Notes: generated by a model from the letters alone, not told the origin. Shown: positions 24,940 through 33,726, numbered from the stretch's first letter. The stretch: 64,000 bases of DNA from Nocardia transvalensis NBRC 15921 (GCF_000308875.1 NZ_BAGL01000044.1:1-64000); one strand, 5' to 3'. Translations and numbers: made by a program.

Positions 24940-26229
24940 TCACGGCATCGCGATGCGAATGTTCTTGACCTGCTGGAATTCGTGCAGTCCTTCCAAACCG
25001 CCGGCGCGTCCGGTGCCACTGTGTTTGTATCCGCCATAGGGGCTCTGGGGTGAGAGGTCGCTGTTGCGGTTGATCCATATCGATCCGGCGGTGAGGCGGC
25101 GGGCGATGCTGTGGGCGCGGACGAGGTCGCGGGTCTGGATGTAGGCGTTGAGTCCGTAGTCGGTGTCGTTGGCGAGCGCGATGGCGTGCTCCTCGTCGAT
25201 GAATCGCAGGACCGAGACCACGGGACCGAAGGTTTCGATCTGTGCCAGTGGCGAGCGGTTGTCGACGTCGGCGAAGACGGTGGGTTCGAGGTAGTAGCCG
25301 TCGGCGAGGTCGCCGCCGATGCGGTGCCCGCCGGTCACCAGCTCACCCGCTCCGTCGGCGACGGCGCGGTCGATCGTGTGCAGGATTCGGTCGACCGCGG
25401 CTTGGCTGATCACGGGACCGACGAGGACCTGCGGGTCGAATGGGTCACCGATGACAGCCGAGGCGATCACGGCCAGGAACTCCGCCATGAAGGCGTCGAA
25501 GATCGAGTCCTGCACCAGGATCCGGCTGCCACACGCACAGCTCTGCCCCGCTTGCCCCAACGGCCCCTGGAACGCGGCCAGGCGCGCCGCCGGACCGAGG
25601 TCGGCGTCGGCGAAGACGATGTTCGCCGATTTCCCGCCGAGTTCGGTGGCGACGGGAGTGAGACTCCGCGCCGCAGTGGCGAGAACCGTGCGGGCGGTGT
25701 GGCCGCCACCGGTGAAATGGATCTTCCCGACACCCGGGTGCTGGACGAGTGCGTCCCCTCCGGCCGGACCGGATGGGAGGACGTTGACCAGCCCGGCCGG
25801 CAGACCGGCCGCGAGGAAGAGTTGACCGAAACGCAAAGGGGTGAACGGCGCGAACTGTGAGGGTTTCAGGACGACGGCGTTGCCGGCGGCCAGTGCGGCC
25901 GCGACAGCGAGCCCGATGACCACGAGTGGCCCGTTCCACGGCGCGATCACACCGACCACGCCGTAGGGCTCGCGTTCGATCAGGTTGACGTCGAATTTTC
26001 CGGATACCGGTGTGCTGGCGCCGTGAGCTTTGTCGATGTAGCCGGCGTAGTAGCGGATGAATTCCTCGGCCAGTGCGACGTGCCCGGGACTCATCCTGAT
26101 CGGCACTCCGATGGCAGGGTAGATGTGCCGGTGGGTGCCGCCCGACGAGTCGTGGACCCATTCGCCCCCGATGAGCAGGCCTGTGGGCAGCGCATCGGGT
26201 GATGTCGGGACTGGAAGGCTGGGTGTCAT
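24940..26229 (-). CDS. Aldehyde dehydrogenase with an internal deletion
   Basis: An aldehyde dehydrogenase of 429 residues, shorter than the usual 480-500. Catalytic features are present: the Glu in ATELGGKSANIVF, the Cys in GQAGQSCACGSR, and the C-terminal SPYGGYKHSGTGR. Near residues 40-45 the sequence jumps from the N-terminal YPAIG motif directly into a segment normally about 60 residues further on (LAEEFIRYYAG), so the first helices and strands of the NAD-binding domain are missing in frame. Activity is doubtful. Last gene of the CMD-SDR-ALDH operon, 29 bp after the SDR. Confidence 0.8.
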   Translation of the reverse strand: MTPSLPVPTSPDALPTGLLIGGEWVHDSSGGTHRHIYPAIGVPIRMSPGHVALAEEFIRYYAGYIDKAHGASTPVSGKFDVNLIEREPYGVVGVIAPWNGPLVVIGLAVAAALAAGNAVVLKPSQFAPFTPLRFGQLFLAAGLPAGLVNVLPSGPAGGDALVQHPGVGKIHFTGGGHTARTVLATAARSLTPVATELGGKSANIVFADADLGPAARLAAFQGPLGQAGQSCACGSRILVQDSIFDAFMAEFLAVIASAVIGDPFDPQVLVGPVISQAAVDRILHTIDRAVADGAGELVTGGHRIGGDLADGYYLEPTVFADVDNRSPLAQIETFGPVVSVLRFIDEEHAIALANDTDYGLNAYIQTRDLVRAHSIARRLTAGSIWINRNSDLSPQSPYGGYKHSGTGRAGGLEGLHEFQQVKNIRIAMP

Positions 26230-26258
26230 GAGAAATCTCTGATCGTGGGTGCGGGCGG

Positions 26259-27089
26259 TCAGCGGATCATGAAGCCCGCGTCCAGCGGCCATTGGATTCC
26301 GGTGATGAATCTCGCCTCGTCGGAGACGAGATAGGCGACCGCTCCCGCGATGTCCTCGGCTTCGAGCATCTGCAGCGGTAGCGCGTTCTGCATACCGGAG
26401 ATCGAGTTCGCGCCCCCGGCCGCCGCCTGTTCCATCAGTTCCCGCATGGCGTCGTTGTGGGTCATGCCGCTGGCCACCCCGGTCGGGTGGATGGTGTTCA
26501 CCCGGATCCATTCGGGGGCAAGGTATCCCGCGAGGCCCTGCATCAAGCCGACCACACCGCGTTTCGCGGCGGCATAGGCGTTGCCGCTGGCGAACAGCGA
26601 GGGAGAGGCCTTGAGCCCGGCCGTCGAACTGGTGATGACGATGGATCCGCCGCGTCCGCCTTCGCGCATGGCCGGTAGCGCGGCGCGGATCGTGTGGTAG
26701 ACGCCTGTCAGATTGGTGTCGATGACGTCGTTCCAGTCGGCGAGGAAATCCTCGGATTCGGGCCCCATCCTGATGATGCCCGCATTGGCGACAACGATGT
26801 CCACTCGCCCGAACTCCCGGTAGCCGTCCTGGAACGCCGCGCACAACGCCGGATAGTCGCGGACGTCGGCCTTGCGGGCGACCATCCGACGCCCTTGTGC
26901 ACCAACAAGTTTCGCGGTCTCGGCGAGGTCGGCCGCACTGGCGTTGGGGTAGGTCATCGATGCGACGTTCTCGCAGATATCGATACCGATGATGTCGGCG
27001 CCCTCGCGAGCGAGCCGTATCGCGTGGGCGCGGCCTTGGCCACGGCCGGCGCCGGTGATGAACGCTACGCGTCCGTCCAATCCTGACAT
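26259..27089 (-). CDS. Mycofactocin-coupled SDR oxidoreductase
   Basis: A 276-residue SDR of the same family as the 23560 gene: opening GRVAFITGAGRGQGRAHAI, the inserted NASAADLAETAKLVGAQGRR segment, serine in VITSSTAG and the AYAAAKRG Tyr-Lys pair. It is expected to keep NAD bound and use mycofactocin as acceptor when oxidising an alcohol. ATG start with aaggga upstream. Middle gene of the CMD-SDR-ALDH operon, giving an alcohol-to-aldehyde-to-acid order. Confidence 0.88.
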   Translation of the reverse strand: MSGLDGRVAFITGAGRGQGRAHAIRLAREGADIIGIDICENVASMTYPNASAADLAETAKLVGAQGRRMVARKADVRDYPALCAAFQDGYREFGRVDIVVANAGIIRMGPESEDFLADWNDVIDTNLTGVYHTIRAALPAMREGGRGGSIVITSSTAGLKASPSLFASGNAYAAAKRGVVGLMQGLAGYLAPEWIRVNTIHPTGVASGMTHNDAMRELMEQAAAGGANSISGMQNALPLQMLEAEDIAGAVAYLVSDEARFITGIQWPLDAGFMIR

Positions 27090-27103
27090 GATCGCTTCCC
27101 TTC

Positions 27104-27847
27104 TCAGTGGCCCAGCCGGGCCCAGGCGGCTTCGGCTACCGCGTGCAGCGCCTCGCCTTTGGCGAAACCGGAGTAAGCCGCGAGTTGCAGGACGACCTCG
27201 TCCATCTCGGCCTTCGTCAGGTCACCGGATTCGAGCGCGGAGCCGACATGGGAGGCCAGCGGTAGCGCCGCGTCGCATACCGCGACAGAGGCGACGGTGA
27301 TGAACCGGCGATCGCGCCTGCTCAGCCCGGGACGCTGCCAGACATGGCCGAAGACGAAGTTGAGGATCCCGGCGTGGATGTACGGGGTGTCCGGCGACGG
27401 GGCGTCGATCAGATTTACCTCGATGAACTCGCGAGTGCCCTCGGCGATACGGTCAGCCCAGTCGGTCGAGCCCAGACTCTCGTTGTCCGGGATCCGGATC
27501 GCGGCATCCAGCCCGCGGGAACTCTGGACGCGGGCCCATTGCCGGCGCACGATGCCCTCCAGGTGCGAGGCCTTGGGCCAGCCGTTGTAGACGGCGAAGT
27601 GCAGAACGAACTCGAGCATCTCGTCGATGGTGAGGTCGTCACTGTTGAGCGCGGCGAAGACCTGGTCCGCGATCGGCTGCGGTGCGTCCGCGGCCGCCAC
27701 GCAGGTCAGCGTCACCCAACGTCGTTCGCGCCGTGGCAATCCCGGCCGCGCCCACACCTGATCGATGACGAAGTCGCGGGCGGCGCGCTCGAACGGTGTG
27801 CCGGCGTCCGGCGGGTCGACGGTCATCACGGACCGATAGCTCACCAT
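27104..27847 (-). CDS. Carboxymuconolactone decarboxylase family protein, two CMD domains
   Basis: A 247-residue protein made of two related CMD halves. Each half has the ARPGLPRRERRWVTLTCVAA / QRPGLSRRDRRFITVASVAV pattern and a following helix containing EMLEFVLHFAVYNGWPKA / EMDEVVLQLAAYSGFAKG. The CxxxH redox pair of AhpD-type members is absent, so a ring-opening or isomerase-like role is more likely than a peroxidase role (inference). First gene of the operon; its promoter faces a TetR gene across an 87-bp spacer. Confidence 0.84.
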   Translation of the reverse strand: MVSYRSVMTVDPPDAGTPFERAARDFVIDQVWARPGLPRRERRWVTLTCVAAADAPQPIADQVFAALNSDDLTIDEMLEFVLHFAVYNGWPKASHLEGIVRRQWARVQSSRGLDAAIRIPDNESLGSTDWADRIAEGTREFIEVNLIDAPSPDTPYIHAGILNFVFGHVWQRPGLSRRDRRFITVASVAVCDAALPLASHVGSALESGDLTKAEMDEVVLQLAAYSGFAKGEALHAVAEAAWARLGH

Positions 27848-27869
27848 GATTTCTACCTTCTACTGAAAA

Positions 27870-27897
27870 CTAGATCTAGCGACTTCACATTAAGTCG
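27870..27897. promoter_or_regulatory. Operator between CMD operon and TetR gene
   Basis: ctagatctag (27870-27879) is a palindrome, and cgactt / aagtcg (27880-27885 and 27892-27897) forms an inverted repeat with a 6-bp spacer. A further gacttag half-site follows at 27901. The likely TetR binding region for both divergent promoters. Confidence 0.6.
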
Positions 27898-27934
27898 AGA
27901 GACTTAGATTTGTCCAGAGTGGTTTGATAGACCC

Positions 27935-28612
27935 ATGACCGAGTCGGCGACCCCTGTTGGCCTCTCCGCCAAGCAGCAGCTGGTACTCACCGCGGAACGG
28001 CTGTACGCGGTGCACGGCATCGACGGTGTTCCCCTGCGCAGGATCAGCGCCGAGGCGGGGATGGGCAACAAGTCGGCCGTGCAGTACCACTTCGGGTCCA
28101 AGCAGGGCCTGATCGATGCGATCCTGCTCAACCGCGTCGAAGAGCTGACTCGCCGCCGTCGTTTGCTCGAAGCCCGGCTCCCCGAAGGCGATCTGCGACG
28201 AGTCGTGGAGGCGCACCAGCTACCGCTGATGGAACTGGCCGAGGACGAGAACTGCTACTACCTGTCGTTCCTCGAACAGCTCGTGCGGGACTTCCACCCA
28301 CTCGACAAACTGCCCGCCACCCACCGCGACTCGGAGCGCGCCTACTACACGCGAGTCGGAGCGCTCATAGCCCATGTGCCCCAACCACTTCGAGACATCC
28401 GGATCCACCAGGCCTCAGCGATCTGCCTGCACATCTGCGCCGACCGCCATCGCATGCGCGGCGCGGGATCAACCGTGGCGCCATTCGCGGTCCACGTCAG
28501 CCAACTGCTGGACACGCTCGTCACGCAACTGTCCACACCCCCGTCCGGCGAAACCCTCGCCGCGCTGGCGAACTCACAAGTAGAACACCCCACCCTCAGC
28601 GCCCTGCCATGA
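27935..28612 (+). CDS. TetR/AcrR family regulator
   Basis: A 225-residue TetR protein. Recognition region MGNKSAVQYHFGSKQGLIDA at about residues 45-64; the effector domain is unassigned. Divergent from the CMD-SDR-ALDH operon with an operator-like repeat between, so it is the probable repressor. ATG start at 27935. Confidence 0.88.
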   Translation: MTESATPVGLSAKQQLVLTAERLYAVHGIDGVPLRRISAEAGMGNKSAVQYHFGSKQGLIDAILLNRVEELTRRRRLLEARLPEGDLRRVVEAHQLPLMELAEDENCYYLSFLEQLVRDFHPLDKLPATHRDSERAYYTRVGALIAHVPQPLRDIRIHQASAICLHICADRHRMRGAGSTVAPFAVHVSQLLDTLVTQLSTPPSGETLAALANSQVEHPTLSALP

Positions 28613-28864
28613 ACGGCGGTTGCCCTACTGGGCTCCGGTTGGAAGGATCTTCGAAAGGTCTCTTACACAACCGAATACGTCACCGGCGCCCTGCCGGGCC
28701 TCGGGCGGCCGTACGACCGCGGATCGGACACATCGGAATCGGCCATGAGATCGACTCGACAGCATCCGGGAGTTGATCGGCTCATGCCCCGCCGGACCAT
28801 TCGAGGGTGATCTTGAAGTTCGGGCCACCTCGAAAACCCCGCCCGCCACCACCGACTCCGAGGG

Positions 28865-29061
28865 GGTGAGGGGAACAAGCCGCCGCCGCGGTTCGCGCAC
28901 TATGCCGACTGGGTGCAGCAGTGGCTGCTGCCGGTGACCGCGGTCCGGGTCGTGGGCAACCACCGCGAGGGCCAGTACACCTGGTGCCGCCAATGGTGAG
29001 CCCACCACGGCGTCGCGGTCCGGTTTGCCGCCCTGCACGCCGTCTTCGAAGCCGCCGGTCC
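28865..29061 (+). pseudogene. DUF4913 protein remnant
   Basis: The frame reads FAHYADWVQQWLLPVTAVRV, then YTWCRQW, a TGA stop, then AHHGVAVRFAALHAVFEAAG. This is the DUF4913 pattern, in which the TGA replaces one Trp of the usual WCxxWW. DUF4913 proteins are found mainly in actinobacterial conjugative elements and prophage-like islands. Both ends are missing. Confidence 0.68.
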
Positions 29062-29790
29062 TCGCTGGCGCAGCGGGCCGAGATGCTCGCGAATTGCAGT
29101 GCGTGGCCGAGTACCTCGTGGAGCGCGAATTGGCGCGCGACGGCCTCGGTGAAGCGGGCGTTGCGGAGGTTGATTCGTAGCCGGGGCTTCTGGCCGGCGC
29201 CGTCGAGCCAGTAGCTCCAATGCGCGTCGATATCAACGGTTTCGATGCTGAGGTCGTACGGTGCGGTCGATCCCGTTGCTGCTCGGACGGCCGGTTCCAA
29301 GTCGGCTGCGGCTTCCTGGATGGCGTCGGCGCTGTCGGAGGTAGTTCTCGGACCAGCCTTTCGGGTCGCATCCCTGCGTCCGTCGAATGTAGCGCGCGAG
29401 TGGTTCCCGCTCGCCGAGGAGGGCGGCGCAGTAGGCGATGTCTGCGTCGATTCGTGTCGCGAGAGCGGCATCGTCATCGGCCTGTGCTTCGGCCTGGATT
29501 GCCGTCAAACGATGTAATGCTTCGAGCCTGTTGGCGACGGCCGGGACTTCGGTTGGTGGGGGCGAACAGTCGTAGTCGATTACCGGGTGCGCGTCGCGTT
29601 CGATCTCCCGACGTAGCGTCACCGACTCGTTCGGCCGCAGGGAGTCTCTGGTCAGCGTGACCACGACGTTCTCGCCGTCGTAGTCCCACAGTAGGTCCTC
29701 TGTAGCACTGCTGATGTTGCCGTTCGGCTGCACTTCCTCGCCCGAACAGGTGACCGGAGCCGATGGAGTCAGGTCCTCGACCGCAACTGG
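29062..29790 (-). pseudogene. Frameshifted, truncated HExxxH (metallopeptidase-like) protein
   Basis: Two minus-strand frames join into one protein. The upstream one reads TLTRDSLRPNESVTL and TRIDADIAYCAALLGEREPL up to CDPKGWSENYLR; then a shift near 29340 leads to DSADAIQEAAADLEPAV, YWLDGAGQKPRLRINLRNAR and HEVLGHALQFAS. HEVLGH is a HExxxH zinc-binding motif. The reading ends at about 29062, where the oppositely oriented DUF4913 remnant begins, so the C-terminal half was lost by rearrangement. The exact family is not known to me. Confidence 0.6.
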
Positions 29791-29983
29791 TCGTCGTTGC
29801 CCAAACCCCCTCACCGGGAACACCGTTCGGCGAGGGAGAAGCGGTGCTGTCCGTCGTGAAGTACGGCGAGCCCAACTCCTGCCGATGACGGCCATTATTG
29901 GCCTTCGGTGGGTTCGGGATCTACACGGAACCGGCACACTTTCGGCACCGTGCGTTCGGGGTGGGCGATATAGGTTTTTGTCC

Positions 29984-30541
29984 ATGCGGCAGGTGTGGGA
30001 GTCCTGGGGGCCGGTGCTGGTGGTGTGGGCGGTGGGGATCGCGCTGATGCCCGTGGTCGTGGCGCTGCTGGCGCGGTGGCAGATTCGCACGGATGTTCCT
30101 CGGCGGATTGCCGTGCGGCGCAGTGTTATCGAGGTGGGTGTGGTGGCGGGGACGCTGCCCTGGGCCTGGATGATCCTCACCCCGACCAGGGGTGTGCGGG
30201 CGGTCAGTCTCGTTCCGCTGCGCGATATCGCCGCGACGGTGGGCGAGGTGTCGGTCGATACCGTGGTGCAGATTGGCGCGAATATCGCGGTATTCCTGCC
30301 GCTCGGATTCCTGCTGCCCCTGCGTTTTCCGCGCTTCGCCGGTGTATTGCGGATGGCCGTGCTCGGCGCGGTGTTGTCGGCGGCCCTCGAGGTCGCGCAG
30401 TATGTCCTGGATCTCGGGCGGGTGTCATCCGTCGACGATGTGCTGATGAACGCCGCCGGTGCGGGCATCGGTGCCGCGCTGGCCCGGGTGTGGCGCACGA
30501 GGCCCCGGGGCCCTCGAATGATCGAATGGAGGGATGCCTGA
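29984..30541 (+). CDS. VanZ family membrane protein
   Basis: A 185-residue protein with about five membrane helices and the VanZ pattern: LTPTRGVRAVSLVPLRDI, IGANIAVFLPLGFLLPL, LEVAQYVLDLGRVSSVDDV and LMNAAGAGIGAAL. The family is named from a teicoplanin-resistance accessory protein, but most members, including this one, have no defined role. ATG at 29984 after gatataggt, which could be the -10 element of a short-leader promoter. Its stop overlaps a further ATG (tgatg at 30539) that opens only a truncated frame. Confidence 0.82.
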   Translation: MRQVWESWGPVLVVWAVGIALMPVVVALLARWQIRTDVPRRIAVRRSVIEVGVVAGTLPWAWMILTPTRGVRAVSLVPLRDIAATVGEVSVDTVVQIGANIAVFLPLGFLLPLRFPRFAGVLRMAVLGAVLSAALEVAQYVLDLGRVSSVDDVLMNAAGAGIGAALARVWRTRPRGPRMIEWRDA

Positions 30542-30601
30542 TGTTCATACGGCAGTGGCTCTACGGGCGCGATGCTCGGCAGATCGAGGATAGGGTCCGC
30601 A

Positions 30602-30862
30602 GCACCCGCGCACCTTGCAGCGACGGTTCAAGGAGGCCACGGGCCTGACGACGACGGAGTACATCCAGGCGGCGCGCATCGCGAAGGCCCGCGAGGCCCT
30701 GGAGCTGACGAACGAGCCGGTCGCTCGGATCTCCCGCAGCGTCGGCTATCTCGACGTGTCGAACTTTCGGCGGCTTTTCAGCGCGCGACGGGAGTCACGC
30801 CGTCGGAGTACCGCAACCGGTTCGGCATCGCGGCACGCGAAGGCAGTCGCCAAGATGGCTAG
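30602..30862 (+). pseudogene. Remnant of an AraC family regulator (C-terminal HTH)
   Basis: The first part reads PRTLQRRFKEATGLTTTEYI, AKAREALELTNEPVARIS and VGYLDVSNFRRLF; a one-base deletion near 30780 then shifts the frame to QRATGVTPSEYRNRF. Together these are the end of the first and all of the second AraC helix-turn-helix. No N-terminal domain is present. The break at about 30600 falls inside a short frame coupled to the VanZ stop, so this is a deletion junction. Confidence 0.8.
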
Positions 30863-30870
30863 TCGGGTGG

Positions 30871-31791
30871 TCAGTCTGCGAGGATCCGCTGGACTCCCTC
30901 CCAATAGGTGGTGACCTGGAAGTCGGGAAAGCGGGTCGCGAACTTCGAGCTGTCGAAGATGTTGTCGTCGCGGTAGCGGCCGAGCAGCTCGTACATCTCG
31001 TCGAGTGGCTCGACGAAGCGGCGCCCGAGGCGGAATGCGAGCATCGGCAGCACCGTGTAGCCGATCTTGCGGCCGGTGACCTCGCCGGCGATCTCGATGA
31101 GCTGGGCGTAGGTCTGCCGGTTCGGGTCGATCGGGAGGTGCCAGGTCTGGCCGTAGGCGTCCGGGGTGTTGCCGAGCAGGGCCAGGGCCCGGCTCGCGTC
31201 GGGGGTCCAGATCAGGGAGCGCTCGGTGTGTGCGTCGACCGGGACGAACGGACGCTTGCCCGCCTTGATCCGGTCGAACACCAGCGAATTGGTGTAGCTC
31301 TTGGTCGAGCCGGGTCCGTAGAACTCGGGGGCGCGGCCGATGAGGCCCTGCACCCGGCCGGTCCGGATGGCCTCGAGCAGCATGGTGGCGATTTCGCCAC
31401 GGACACGTCCCTTGCGACCGGCCGGTGCGAATGCTGTCGATTCGGTCTGGGGCGCCGACGTTCCGGGATACATGTAGGTGTTGTCGAAGAAGACGAGCTT
31501 GGTCCCGTGTTCGGCGCAGGCGTCGATGACGTTGCGCATGATGACGGGGAACTGACGCTCCCACAGCTCCGAGTCCAACGGCAGGCCGACGGTGAGGTAG
31601 GCGATCTCACTGCCCGCGACAGCGCGGTTGGTGGCCTCGGCATCGGTGAGGTCGGCGGCCACGAGTTCATCGGTGTCATCGACCCGTGACGGCTTGCGGC
31701 TGACGAGGCGAATGTCGTTGGTGTGGTTGCGGTGGAGCTCGTTCACGAGCTCGTCGGCGATCGGTCCGCCGGCGCCGAGGACGGTCTGCAT
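30871..31791 (-). CDS. NAD(P)-dependent oxidoreductase, atypical SDR (epimerase/NmrA-like)
   Basis: A 306-residue Rossmann protein starting MQTVLGAGGPIADELV, with GxGGxIA in place of the usual GxxGxxG. Further marks are LVSRKPSR, YLTVGLPLDSELW and the FDNTYMYPG segment where extended SDRs keep their active-site Tyr. The substrate is unknown. ATG with gaggag at good spacing. It is convergent with the AraC remnant; the next TetR gene is divergent but the 17-bp operator lies near that gene, not here. Confidence 0.83.
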   Translation of the reverse strand: MQTVLGAGGPIADELVNELHRNHTNDIRLVSRKPSRVDDTDELVAADLTDAEATNRAVAGSEIAYLTVGLPLDSELWERQFPVIMRNVIDACAEHGTKLVFFDNTYMYPGTSAPQTESTAFAPAGRKGRVRGEIATMLLEAIRTGRVQGLIGRAPEFYGPGSTKSYTNSLVFDRIKAGKRPFVPVDAHTERSLIWTPDASRALALLGNTPDAYGQTWHLPIDPNRQTYAQLIEIAGEVTGRKIGYTVLPMLAFRLGRRFVEPLDEMYELLGRYRDDNIFDSSKFATRFPDFQVTTYWEGVQRILAD

Positions 31792-32067
31792 GTGGTCTCC
31801 TCGAGGTGGTGGGGCGGTGTCGACGTCAGCTCGGTGGCGAGCGGCGTCGTGTCACGATGCGGTCGACCACCGTGGCCGGGGTACGGACCCAAGCCGGTGT
31901 GGTCGTTGGTCGAGCCTGGGGGCACCTGGTCGGGTGTGGTGCCAGTGTGTCACCGCGGTCGACGCGACAAGCCGTTTGGTGACGTCGTCGACGGCCCGGT
32001 CGGGGGATAGCGCATCGGTCGCCCCGGTTGACGACGAGGGCCGGTCGGTTCCTCCGGACGTACGCTA

Positions 32068-32084
32068 TGTTTGCAGTGCTAACA
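32068..32084 (+). promoter_or_regulatory. 17-bp operator, copy 1 (TetR gene promoter)
   Basis: tgtttgcagtgctaaca, a near palindrome of type TGTTnGCAnTGCnnACA, 24 bp before the TetR start codon. Two matching copies precede the acetoacetate decarboxylase-like gene. Confidence 0.72.
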
Positions 32085-32108
32085 GAGCGTAGAAGGACGA
32101 AGTGAGCA

Positions 32109-32684
32109 ATGTCAACATCGGAGAAGAGTGGTTACCATCACGGCGATCTACGGGCAGCGCTGCTGTCGACCGCGATGGAGATGCTCGAGGCCGGCGAGCC
32201 TTTCTCGCTCCGCGCAATTGCGCGCCGGGCAGGCGTGTCGCCGACGGCGCCGTACCGCCATTTCAAGGACCGCGACGCATTGGAGTCCGCACTGGCCGTC
32301 GAGGGCTTCCGGGACCTGCTGACGGACCTGAGCGAAGGGCGCAACCCGCCCGCTTCACTCCAGGATCTGGCCGAGTTCGCGGTCGCCTACGTCGCCTTCG
32401 CGCTGCGGCGTCCGGCTCTGTTCCGCGTGATGTTCGGCAAGCCTTGCGACGATGCGGACGACGAGCGGGTCGAGGCGGCCGACGCCCTGCACGAGTTGCT
32501 GGCCGACGCGCTCGGGCAGGTCTTTCCCGAGGCGGACGCCTCGGCCCTGACGTCGGCCGGCTGGGGGCTCGCTCATGGGCTGGCCTGCCTGCACCTCGAC
32601 GGCAAGCTGCGGGCGGCGTCCGGCGAGGAGGTCGCCGAGGGGGTGCGCAGCGCCTTCCTCGCGATCGCGTCGGTCGGCTCCTGA
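32109..32684 (+). CDS. TetR/AcrR family regulator
   Basis: A 191-residue TetR protein with the HTH segment RAIARRAGVSPTAPYRHFKDRDALE near residues 35-60 and a C-terminal domain of the TetR_C_33 / WHG-like kind (DLAEFAVAYVAFALRRPALFRVMF). The start is the ATG at 32109. Three copies of a 17-bp operator flank it, so it likely represses itself and the downstream decarboxylase-like operon. Confidence 0.88.
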   Translation: MSTSEKSGYHHGDLRAALLSTAMEMLEAGEPFSLRAIARRAGVSPTAPYRHFKDRDALESALAVEGFRDLLTDLSEGRNPPASLQDLAEFAVAYVAFALRRPALFRVMFGKPCDDADDERVEAADALHELLADALGQVFPEADASALTSAGWGLAHGLACLHLDGKLRAASGEEVAEGVRSAFLAIASVGS

Positions 32685-32722
32685 CGCCCCGCCGCACGCC
32701 CGTCACGCATCTCGACCTGCAT

Positions 32723-32773
32723 TGTTGACAGTGCTCACATGTCGTGCGATCCTCAGTGTTGACACAGCTTACA
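32723..32773 (+). promoter_or_regulatory. 17-bp operators, copies 2 and 3
   Basis: tgttgacagtgctcaca (32723-32739) and tgttgacacagcttaca (32757-32773), 34 bp apart, directly upstream of the decarboxylase-like gene. Both match copy 1 at 32068. The ttgaca and the second site overlap likely -35/-10 positions, so bound TetR would block the promoter. Confidence 0.75.
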
Positions 32774-32789
32774 TTGGAGGAGGGACTCG

Positions 32790-33719
32790 ATGGCATCGAC
32801 CGGCAAGCTGATCGACCGGACCGTGGAGGTCGACCTCGGAGGGCATCTCGTCACCGTCCCGGAAGGCGGCCTCTACGACCGGTTCCGGATGAACACCGAC
32901 CTCGACGAGGTCGCGCGGGACCCGAGGGTCAGTAGCGTCGACTTCTTCCGCCGGATGCCGAAGACCCGCGTGGATTCCCGCATCGGACCCACGCTGACGC
33001 CGAACTTCTACTACCGCATCGCCACGGCCCGGCTCACGATGCTCGCGCCGACGAAGGCGATCCGGGCTCGCCTGCCGAAGGAGCTGGATCCGCTCGAGAT
33101 CGCCCCGGGGCTCGGGATCGTCTCGGTGATGGCGTTCCGGTACGACGTGTGCGACATCGACTTCTACACCGAGGCCGCCGTCGGCATCGCCGTCAAGCCG
33201 GCGCGGCACGGCGGCGGGCTGGGCTTGCTCGACCTGGTCACCGGGCTCAAGAATGATTCGCTGCACTCCTACGTGCTCTCGCTTCCGGTCAACACCGAGA
33301 TCGCCCAGGTACGCGGCCACGACGGCTACGGCTTCCCCAAGTGGGTCACCCAGCTCGACGTCGACATCGACACCGAGCGCACCTCCGCCAGGGTCACCAA
33401 CGACCAGGGTGGCCTCGACCTCGCCCTCTCGGCGCCCACCCCGAAACAGACTGCCCGGCCCACCGGTGCGCACGTCTCGACCCTGACCTCTTACACCACG
33501 ATCGACGGTGCCTGGCACTCCACGACCAGCCAGATCAACATGCTCTCCTCGGGCACGACGCGGTTGCCCCGCCGCCTGGACCTTCAGCTCGGCGAGGGCC
33601 GGATGAGCGAGGACCTGCGCTCGCTGAAACCGATCCGGACGATCCAGCTCGACGTCACCACCGAAGGCCAACTGGCACTGCACATGCCAGTGCCCACCTC
33701 CATCCAGGATCGGAGCTGA
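32790..33719 (+). CDS. Acetoacetate decarboxylase family protein
   Basis: A 309-residue protein of the acetoacetate decarboxylase-like superfamily. The family core is visible: PNFYYRIATARLTML, VSVMAFRYDVCDIDFYTEAAV, and GHDGYGFPKWVTQLDV with the GFPKW loop. Many members are not decarboxylases but aldolase-dehydratases or lyases, so the reaction is open. ATG with ggagg upstream. First gene of a TetR-controlled unit followed by an aldehyde dehydrogenase remnant and a DJ-1 gene. Confidence 0.83.
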   Translation: MASTGKLIDRTVEVDLGGHLVTVPEGGLYDRFRMNTDLDEVARDPRVSSVDFFRRMPKTRVDSRIGPTLTPNFYYRIATARLTMLAPTKAIRARLPKELDPLEIAPGLGIVSVMAFRYDVCDIDFYTEAAVGIAVKPARHGGGLGLLDLVTGLKNDSLHSYVLSLPVNTEIAQVRGHDGYGFPKWVTQLDVDIDTERTSARVTNDQGGLDLALSAPTPKQTARPTGAHVSTLTSYTTIDGAWHSTTSQINMLSSGTTRLPRRLDLQLGEGRMSEDLRSLKPIRTIQLDVTTEGQLALHMPVPTSIQDRS

Positions 33720-33726
33720 CGACCAG

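Noticed and set aside
24940..26844. A 634-residue reading of the aldehyde dehydrogenase
   Set aside because: The extra N terminus is an out-of-frame reading of the upstream SDR gene; the ATG at 26229 begins the real protein.
22233..28612. Mycofactocin biosynthesis genes near the coupled SDRs
   Set aside because: No mftA-F-like gene is present in the region; only mycofactocin-dependent enzymes are.
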